Of a stretch of 64,000 nucleotides of DNA, positions 55,611 to 64,000 are shown one piece after another. The position numbers and the translations under genes were made by a program. Under the pieces are notes generated by a model. The model saw nothing but the letters and a program-made list of their open reading frames with translations. It had not been told where the DNA came from and made no database searches. The DNA comes from Mytilus edulis. Its lineage: Eukaryota; Mollusca; Bivalvia; Mytilida; Mytilidae. The stretch's first letter is position 1. Every line of letters starts with the position of its first letter. The DNA lies in assembly GCF_963676685.1 (NCBI RefSeq), contig NC_092350.1, positions 7,305,486-7,369,485 on the forward strand. Reading direction: 5' to 3'.

Positions 55611-55654
55611 AATCATTGTATCACCGTTTGTTCTTATATTGTCCTGTTATCCGA

Positions 55655-56040
55655 GTATTTTATGTAGACGAAACGCGTGTCTGGCGTATTAATTTATAAT
55701 CCAGGTATATTTGATAACTATTTACACCACTAGGTTGATGCCACTGCTGGTGGACGTTCGTCCCTGAGGGTATCACCAGCTAGTCAGCACTTCGGTGTTG
55801 ACATGCATATCAATTATATGGCCATTTTTATAAATTTTCTGAAACAAAACTTTGAATAAGATTACCTTAGCCGTATTTGGCACAACATTTTTGGAATTTT
55901 GGGTCCTCAATGCTCTTCAACTTTGTACTTGTTTGGCTTTATAACTTTTTTGATCTAAGTGTCATTGAAGAGTCTTATGTAGACGAAACGCGCGTCTAGC
56001 GTATTAAATTATAATCCTGGTACCTTTGAAAACCGATTAG
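55655..56040 (+). mobile_element. Dispersed repeat with ACGAAACGCG direct repeats
   Basis: TATGTAGACGAAACGCGTGT plus CTGGCGTATTAA (about 55660) recurs as TATGTAGACGAAACGCGCGT (about 55976), about 317 bp apart. Between them are TGGTGGACGTTCGTCCCTGA, TAGCCGTATTTGGCACAACA and TGCTCTTCAACTTTGTACTT, landmarks of an abundant bivalve repeat. Confidence 0.75.
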
Positions 56041-57625
56041 GGTATAATATTTATCTTGAGAAATACTTTAGTTTCAACACATCTTGTAATGCACCTAGGG
56101 TACTTCAGTGCCCGCCTGCCTCATCCTGATATTCGTGGGTAGGTTTTGGTTTTGATTTTCACAGACAAGACACGAACTGGAAGTGACATGACCAGATATT
56201 CAGGTCTTTGACTTCTAAATAAACAACCAAGTTCTACAATGAGATAGAAGTAAGCTTGTAAAGCTATACGACCTGATGACGGTTTACAATATTCCATTAA
56301 AAATCCAATTCGAATTAGAAACAAATGCGTCAAATATATTTTAGCCGATTTAGAATTGACTGGTGATAAATTTTCACCCCTCCCTGACTGTTTCCTCACA
56401 AGCTATTGTCAGTAGTAATTATAGGATAATTATATCTGAACATACAAATCATTGAAATCTCTGTGGAAATTACAGTTTCACGACTTAGATTCTGGGCATT
56501 AACGTTCAAAATTACATTGGTAGAAAATTACAATTTTAATCTTTAAAGAAGACCTCATTAAGCCGAGACAATTTGAAGCCGTTACCCAATGAGAAGGCTG
56601 AGATTACAATATATTCTAATAACTTCAGGAGCTTCTTCATTTTCTTAAGGATAGAAAGTATTCTGTTGATGAGGTCGGTTGTAAATCAATTATTTTTTCA
56701 TCTAAATAGGAAGGGAAAACTGTGATGTTTTAGATACGTGGATTAGTGTTATAATGACTTTCCCAAGATTGGTTTACTCCTAACAAGATTCTCATGCTGA
56801 ATGCACTGTGACGTAGGACAAAGACAAATTACCATTGTTAAAAACAATTTATCACTTATTTTATATACATGTATATTTGAAACAGTAATTTTGTGTACAC
56901 TTGGTACAGACGCTTGAAACATACATGTATGCTTTCCTCGCTGATTCGTTCGTTATATACGTCACTGTAAGTCTGTTATAGAACCCAAATGACAAAAAAA
57001 CTGCGACGTTTATAATATCATTCAATTTCTTTGGTGTGCTCAAAAAATTATGCCAAGTGTATAAATAAGATTAATTTGAGAACGCGAACAATTTTGTTAT
57101 AGATTTAGGCATTTCGTTTTTGTAACTGCACGTTGATTCCGGGCTTCAAAACTGTCTGTTCCTGAAATAAGTCTCAATGCCATTGCAACAGTTCCTAAAA
57201 GATTATTATTACTTCTCAGTCTATAAAGTGCACGTGTGAAGATTTTTGTCGTTCTAAGCGCATGTTATTCAATCTCCACCCTTCTACCAATTTAATTTCT
57301 TTCATTTTCATTGATAAAAGTGTTGAATGTGCACAAATAAATTTAGGGGAATGACACGAACATGTCATCGGTTCGTATGTTGTATCTTCGATGTTGTGTC
57401 AATTTCACTGCCCAATGAATATAGAAAACGATAGTGCGAGTGGTGGTCATCCGTGTTTTGTTTTTGTTTTTGTTGTAAATTCTCTGATTTTTAGTTTTCA
57501 ATAGTTTTAATAATCCCATATACTTTGCAGCGGTGCAATTTATTTTTAAATCATTAGAAACGTGTTCCGCGAAAACCATTGTCACTTGTAACTATGAACT
57601 AGAGATGTGCTACTGGACTGTAAAA
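56041..57625. other. Non-coding, nothing firm
   Basis: The 92-codon minus frame at 56121-56399 has an ATG but no recognisable domain or splice context. No repeat recognised. Confidence 0.35.
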
Positions 57626-57659
57626 GCGACCGTTTGAGAAGACAGGCTATAGAAGATGA

Positions 57660-58075
57660 TGTTTAAATTCTATTTAAGGGGGGTTCGCGGGTCAAATTTT
57701 TTTATATAGGATTTCTCAATATTTTTCTATAAATGAACTTTATCTTATAGTTAAGAGAAAAATAAAATAAAAAAAATGGGGTCACCGTTCATTTGCGCTC
57801 ACAATCTGCCTTCGAAAGAAGCGTACATCTTTGTAAAAGTATTTTTTTTTCTGTTGAACTAATAGGAGAAATAAAGGTAATATCGAAATAAAAAAAGAAA
57901 TTTATTACAGAAATTGCTCAAACTTTACAATAATTTAGTCTAAGTAAAGCATATATCGAAATTATATTAAAAAATATAGGTCACCGATGAGTTAAAAGAG
58001 ATATTTCAATTTTAAAGCCAAAAAATGGCATTTCCCACCAAAGGGAGATAATTTGGAACTTTTTAGATGATGTTT
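57660..58075 (+). mobile_element. Dispersed repeat, partial
   Basis: GGGGGGTTCGCGGGTCAAAT, GGGGTCACCGTTCATTTGCG, AGGTCACCGATGAGTTAAAA and CCACCAAAGGGAGATAATTT, wording I associate with a mollusc repeat. Confidence 0.45.
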
Positions 58076-59500
58076 ACATTTTAAAAGTCATCTGGGGCCA
58101 ACACGAATTATTTTTTTTTGTACCATATGATAAAGTAACAACTACAAAAGGCAATAAATAAAATTTGTAATGAAAAACAAATGTTTAATTTTTTTCTGAA
58201 ATTTGTATACCCTCGAGCTTAAATACTTAGTTCTTAATGGTTTTAATTGTCATTGATATTTTATAAAATTTGTGATAAAATAAAATATTCAAGAAACCAG
58301 CCAGTTTTGGTCGAATTTTGGTCTATATGTGTTTGGTTTATCAATGGGTTGTATTAAATTATTTATTTTGAAATTTAACATCCGTCTAAAAGAACAAAAA
58401 TACATTCAATCACTACTTCCCATTATTTAGCCATTTAACCATTTAAGCCGTGAAAAATTATTGGAAAAATTAAATATTTTAATTAGCAATGAGAATAATC
58501 TCTGTATAATTACATCGAGTTTGACATGTTACACGTGGACAGATTGATCGCTTCAGCCATTTAACCACTTTGTTGACAGTAAAAATCATTTTTGTCGTCT
58601 GTATCAAATGCCGCATGAATTTTATTGAAAAGATTTCCTATTGACAAAAACGGGGGCTTTGATGTTCATTAACATATATTTTCACTTTCATTAAGCTGAT
58701 AGACATCTTGACAGCAAGAATGTGGCCATTATATCCTAAAATATTAAAGGAAATTACATTTTTCTCTATAATCCGTTTTTACATCTTTTTCTGTTGAGAA
58801 GAATTGTATCATGATTGGCAACACATATACTTTCATCCCTCATAGAAAATTAGAAAGCCTACAACTACAAAATCAGCACGCGTTTGGCCGGATAGAAAAC
58901 GACTTTTAATATTTTTCAAATTAGTTTCATGAATAATAAGTTGTATATAAATGTCTAAGATAGTATATATAATCTCCGTTGTCTGTCATTGTTTTTTTCA
59001 TACCTATATATTGTATGTTATCAACTATGACAACTCCAAGCGGATTGCCGGCTAGGATTTACATGTAGATCCTGCAGCTATGACTGTCATATCCTATAAG
59101 ACGGCGAGACAGGACGAGGACAGGACACCAGATGTACTACGAAATTAGTTTAAAGTTTACAACAAATATATGATAAAGGTTAACTAATCATGCAAGAGTA
59201 CATTTATAACAGTATCAAAAAGTCGAGTTTTATACTTTATGACATTGAACTAAGACTTCTATATATACTGTTAAAATAGTCTCAGCATTGAAGTATTCTG
59301 ATCTTTATGATTTCGTTTGAAGACTTTTGTCTTACTCACGACTTATTGTTTTGTTCTATAGTTTCAGTTATATGTGCTGAATCTAGGCAAAAGGTTCAGA
59401 ATGTTGAGTGCTACCAATTGTCCAAATATGTCAAAACTGTTAGACGACTTCATATCGAGGTGCTATTGTCCATAGATACTGTAGCCAGCCTTAAACGACA
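58076..59500. other. Non-coding, nothing firm
   Basis: AT-rich. A slightly GC-richer piece at 59035-59145 (GGACGAGGACAGGACACCAG) shows no supported exon. Confidence 0.35.
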
Positions 59501-60060
59501 AATCTTATTTTTTTTCCGTTTTTGCCTTATATCTTTAAAACTATAACAGATAGAGAGAAAATTTTAATTGCAAAAATGATCAGCAAAACAAGGTCTACAA
59601 ATACGTTTAATGTTCGAAATCATCAGTCAACCATCTCCTTATTAGAGTTATTGCCCCTCTAGAATTACAATAATTAAGAAGGAATCATCTGATGACACCT
59701 TACTGGAGGTATTGAATTTTTCAATTTTTATGTGTTTTGCATAAAATGATAATAAATAAATAAGACCTTTTAAAAAATATCAAGAAGGCAAGATCTTCTT
59801 ACAAATCAAATTTTACCAATATAGTTAAAAGACTGTCACTCTTTATGGGAGTGATTACCCTTAAATGGAGATTTTTTAAACTCTTTTATGTTTTAAGCAA
59901 AGATGATAAAGGCAATTTAACTAAACTACAAGATCAACAAAACAGAGATTTTTGTCATGAATTCTATTCTCGTCTACAATGTTGGAGAGTGTCCTTTGTT
60001 GAATATTCACAGAGACCTAGGTGAGAGACACAGGCTCTTTATAGCCTCTAGTATTTAAAG
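59500..60060 (+). mobile_element. Degenerate dispersed repeat
   Basis: Its tail GGTGAGAGACACAGGCTCTT TATAGCCTC resembles the end of the repeat at 49455-50325, and AAATGATCAGCAAAACAAGG TCTAC resembles AAATGTTCAGCAAAGTAAGATCTAC there. Confidence 0.45.
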
Positions 60061-60572
60061 CAGTAACTAAGACATGAGGATGAGGTCAAGTATGAAACAC
60101 ATACACCAGACATTGATAGTGAAATGCAAGATTTAAAATTATAATTGAACATATTATCTAAGTAAAACTTTTAAGCAATCCAATCTAAGGGTGAAAAACA
60201 AATTGAGGCTCCTATTAACTAGCTTTACCACCAAATTCAAATTTAGCAAACATTGCAGAAATTCAATGAAGCATAAATGTTGAAGTTGGGTCATATTATC
60301 TCCACAGAGAAATGAAATGTGCTGATGCAAATATATAAGTGCACACCAAACATTATTGGCTTACCATTCATTATTACCTTTAATTCTACCTTACCACAAA
60401 CTGAAACAATTTGTTGACACAACTGTCTTGAATAACAAGCTTAAGTCTCATCTCTGTGACTCTGTGAATGTGGTTTTGCTTTTAGTTGGAACTGACTCTG
60501 AACTAGCCACCATTAACTGAATGTACTCTTAGATGGGAACATTGTTTTTTGGGGGTCTTTTTGTTAGATTTT

Positions 60573-61275
60573 TGTATGTGTTAAGTACCTCTTCCAATGA
60601 TTTGTATGTGTTTAATACCTCTTCCAATGATTTGTATGTGTTTAACCTCTTCCAATGATTTGTATGTGTTTAGTACCTCTTCCAATGATTTGCATGTGTT
60701 TAGTACCTCTTCTAATGATTTGTATGTGTTTAATACCTCTTCCAATGATTTGTATGTCAATGATTTGTATGTGTTTAGTACCTCTTCCAATGATTTGTAT
60801 GTGTTTAATACCTCTTCCAATGATTTGTATGTGTTTAACCTCTTCCAATGATTTGTATGTGTTTAGTACCTCTTTCAATGATTTGTATGTGTTTAGTACC
60901 TCTTCCAATGATTTGTATGTGTTTAGTACCTCTTCCAATGATTTGTATGTGTTTAGTACCTCTTCCAATGATTTGTATGTGTTAAGTACCTCTTCCAATG
61001 ATTTGTATGTGTTAAGTACCTCTTCCAATGATTTGTATGTGTTTAGTACCTCTTCCAATGATTTGTCTGTGTTTAGTACCTCTTCCAATGATTTGTCTGT
61101 GTTTAGTACCTCTTCCAATGATTTGTCTGTGTTTAGTACCTCTTCCAATGATTTGCATGTGTTTAGTACCTCTTCCAATGATTTGTCTGTGTTTAGTACC
61201 TCTTCCAATGATTTGTCTGTGTTTAGTACCTCTTCCAATGATTTGTATGTGTTTAGTACCTCTTCCAATGATTTT
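60573..61275 (+). repeat. 30-bp minisatellite
   Basis: About 23 copies of CCTCTTCCAATGATTTGTAT plus GTGTTTAGTA. A TCTGTG variant recurs in pairs or triplets (61060-61230). The 30-bp period leaves long open frames on both strands, which are by-products. Confidence 0.95.
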
Positions 61276-61304
61276 GATTAATTGTCCTTATGTTGTGCAG
61301 TCAA

Positions 61305-61665
61305 AACATCTTCTCAGGTGAGGAAAGGGTTGGAAGCTCACAGAAAAGTACAACCCTACTACATTCTGTATGCCCTTGTACATAGTCAGGAGCCTTTAAA
61401 TTGAGGCTGTATTAGGTTGCTGTCCCCATTGTTCAGTTTTTAATTTTATCAGTAATTAAGCCTTTGGTTTTTATTTTTTTTATTTTGTTAAAACATTTTA
61501 TCATGGTTGAGTCTTTCATAGCTTAATACCAAATGGTATTGGTACCGCCCATTGTTGTAGGCCATACACTGCCCATTTGTTGTTTAAATCCTTGACCTTA
61601 GGTCTCTGTTGGAGGAATGCTGTCAAATTGGCAATCATACCATATCTCGTATTGGTACACTTTAT
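61305..61665 (-). mobile_element. Family A copy, strongly degenerate
   Basis: Read in reverse orientation: GGTGAGGAAAGGGTTGG, AACCCTACTACATTCTGTAT, AGTCAGGAGCC, TGTTGTAGGCCATACACTGC and CAAATTGGCAATCATACCAT keep the order of the family. It begins about 30 bp after the 30-bp array. Confidence 0.6.
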
Positions 61666-64000
61666 ACGAAAAGTGTTAAAATGACTCTGCTACTAACACC
61701 AGATAAGAATCCCTTTGTTTTTATATTGAGACATTTGTTGCATGCAAGTCATTTGAAGCATCAACCATTTGCAATTGATGTTTATAAACTATAACATTTC
61801 CTCAGCAATGAATCGCCAAAATCTTGGTCATAACCCTTTTTTGGCATATATTACATAAAGTGGCGTGGAGCAGAGATAGTTAAACGGATATTTGCTACAG
61901 TAAAATCAAGTTTTATGAACGGCAAGCTTAAAATACAATACAGTTATCTCTATTTTAATGCCACATATTAAAATAAATGTCATTTAATAAATATTTTGGC
62001 TTAAAAATGGCATATATGAAAAAGTCTGCGAAACTGTTGCATCGTCTTTAGCATCCTTAAACAATCATATGTATACTCTGGATGTCAAACATGAATACTA
62101 AAGGTATTTTTACTTTTTGTACGCTTCAGAAAGGTTTCAATATAGACAAAAAGAAGATTTTGAGGCTCAAAATCTGACTATCTTGTTTATCTTTTGAGAA
62201 ACTACATACCCGAAAAAAAAAATCGGAATTTAAAATGGTGGATTTCTTAGTTACGAACAGGTAGAACGTGGACTCTAACCCCTCAAAATATTTGTCAACG
62301 TCCAATGAAAATTATAGTTACAAACTTATTGCATTAGAATAATTATTGTGTATAAGTTTATTAACATTTGGGTGCAACAAACTAAAGTTAGAAAACTGAA
62401 ACCAATTTTGGGATGTACAGATGTATGGACGTACCAAGAACAAGGGTAAACATAATACCCCCTCCACAACTGAAAGCAAATATCATTTGACAGAGGCTGC
62501 TGTTAATATAAACTGCCCATTTTAGGGTCAACATGAAAAGATAACATTTCAAAGATTGAATGGTATCTTTGGTAGAAATGGCTGACGATAATAAAAAAGA
62601 ATAGTATACTGACTTTTTTATTCAACAAGAATCTGGACTAGAGAAAAATCACCTGTAAGTATATATACATATATACCGGTATATATATACAATAATATAT
62701 ATATACAACCAAACAATGAACATATAGACTAGCTTGTATTTTGATGTAAAATAATAAAATTCTAAAAAAAAATCCCAAGACTTAAACTCTAAATAAAGAT
62801 AAAATTATAATTTGTAATGTAGTATTAAAGTCTCCAATATATTTTTTTGTATTATAGATTTACATAAGGTCATTTTTTGTTTTTTAATAAATTCAGGGAT
62901 CTAAACTGAAAAGGTGGTTTAGTGTCTAGAAATTGAAAAAGAAAATGAGAAACTTAAAACAGAAAGTTGTTTCCAGATTTGTAAATACATTTACTCTATA
63001 TTGAGTGTAAAATTGTCTGACATTGATGAAATATTCTGATTTAATGTTGCTATAAAAAGTTCAATTTTCTCTTTATTTTCTGAAAATGTTTAATAATACT
63101 TTTCTCTTCTTGTCATTTTAAGTTTCAAATCTAAATTTAGAAAAAAATATTTTGTAAAAGAAAGATACAAGTCTACAAAATTAGTTTAGAGTCCTAAACC
63201 ACCTTTCATTTCTTCTGAAAATATAACACAGTAATTTGATTAGAATATCTCCTTAGTGCAAAAGTCTATGCATGTTTTTTGTTTCTTGAATCCACAAGAA
63301 AAGAAAATGTCCCCCTCCCCCTCCCTGTATCAAAACAAATCAAAGTCCTTGACCTTTAGTTGAAATGTGAGATTCATACAAATGTGGCAGCATGAAGTAT
63401 TGCACCTCAAATCAAATATCCTTAATCCTGAAAAATGAGAAAAATAAATACATCATAAAAATCTTGTTTAATCCTATTACAAATGAAAAATAAAACTATT
63501 TATGATGATGAAAAATCTACAAAAGTGTATGCACAAAAACTTTGAACGTATCAACTTACCAAATGGAATTGAAAATGAGAAATAAAATTTTTCATTAGAA
63601 CAGAAATATCTCTATATTAAAAAGGCTTAACCAAACTAACAACAATAACACATCTAACAGAATACCATCCTATGGTACAATATTTAAAGTCAGATAACTC
63701 TTAATACATTAATAATGTTAGCCAAAGAAGGATTTATCTCCATATCAAGTCGAGACATCAATTGGGAAGAAGTCAAAATGTTTCTTTTCATCATTAACTT
63801 CTTTATAATATAGAAATAAGGGATTAAGATCAATTCTATGAAAATTACAACATTATAAATCCAACTTAATGCCTTGATTGCATTTAAAATTGCACTCAAT
63901 TCTGTTTACAACTTCAAAGGCTAAAAATCCTAGATTTCAGAACAAAAAGAGTTTCTTATTGTAAGAAATATAAAATACATATCATACTAAGCTACCATTT
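61666..64000. other. AT-rich, nothing firm
   Basis: No gene or clear repeat apart from an alternating TA tract at 62658-62708 with the palindrome TATATACCGGTATATA. A 69-codon minus frame at 63690-63899 has the background composition and is not called. Confidence 0.35.

Noticed and set aside
56121..56399. 92-codon minus-strand frame
   Set aside because: Begins with ATG but shows no domain, no splice signals and no coding composition; it remains possible but unsupported.
60597..61281. Open frames of about 208 codons on both strands
   Set aside because: Both translate the 30-bp minisatellite; mirror-image frames on two strands point to an artefact.

Overview
The window is eukaryotic and looks like nuclear DNA of a bivalve mollusc, most probably a mussel (Mytilus or a close relative). 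It is AT-rich and gene-poor, its genes are split by introns with GT/AG borders, and it is crowded with dispersed repeats that I recognise as typical of mussel genomes. The main one is a family whose head reads AGATGTGGTATGATTGCC (called family A here). The species call rests on memory of these repeats, not on a database search.

Genes. (1) At the left edge a GC-richer open frame ends at 713: the 3' part of an acidic, proline- and valine-rich protein I do not recognise. (2) Two exons at 11697-11773 and 12553-12589 encode the last 37 or so residues of an unrecognised protein. A decayed copy lies in a direct segmental duplication at about 33040-35560. (3) A six-exon gene at 42824-48725 encodes a 330-residue acidic protein whose N-terminal, central and C-terminal motifs match IFTAP (C11orf74), the intraflagellar-transport-A associated ciliary protein. 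It is the best-supported host gene here. (4) A LINE at 22328-26991 carries an L1-type ORF1 and an endonuclease/reverse-transcriptase ORF2 and is broken by one internal stop.

Layout. 1-713 gene end. 714-11180 is mostly minisatellites (2.3-3.3, 4.8-5.3, 5.5-7.1 and 9.3-10.4 kb). 11.2-14.9 kb holds a family A copy, the two-exon gene tail and its 3' flank. 15.2-20 kb is a nest of mobile elements. 20548-28248 is a 7.7-kb terminal-inverted-repeat element with a 5-bp target duplication, and it contains a small transposon, a 458-bp tandem duplication and the LINE. 29.5-32.6 kb is a satellite-like array with higher-order structure. 32.6-39.6 kb holds the decayed gene duplicate, a second array and more repeats. 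42.2-48.8 kb is the IFTAP gene. 49-64 kb holds dispersed repeats and two further minisatellites (50.5-52.6 and 60.6-61.3 kb).

A recurring theme is that several minisatellites look like amplified ends of mobile elements. The 22-bp array at 9.3-10.4 kb copies the head of family A, the 57-bp array at 18.3-18.8 kb copies its tail, and the roughly 34-bp array at 36.8-37.6 kb copies the head of a 300-bp module that also closes the 29.5-32.6 kb array. No tRNA, rRNA, CRISPR array or bacterial-type operon was seen.
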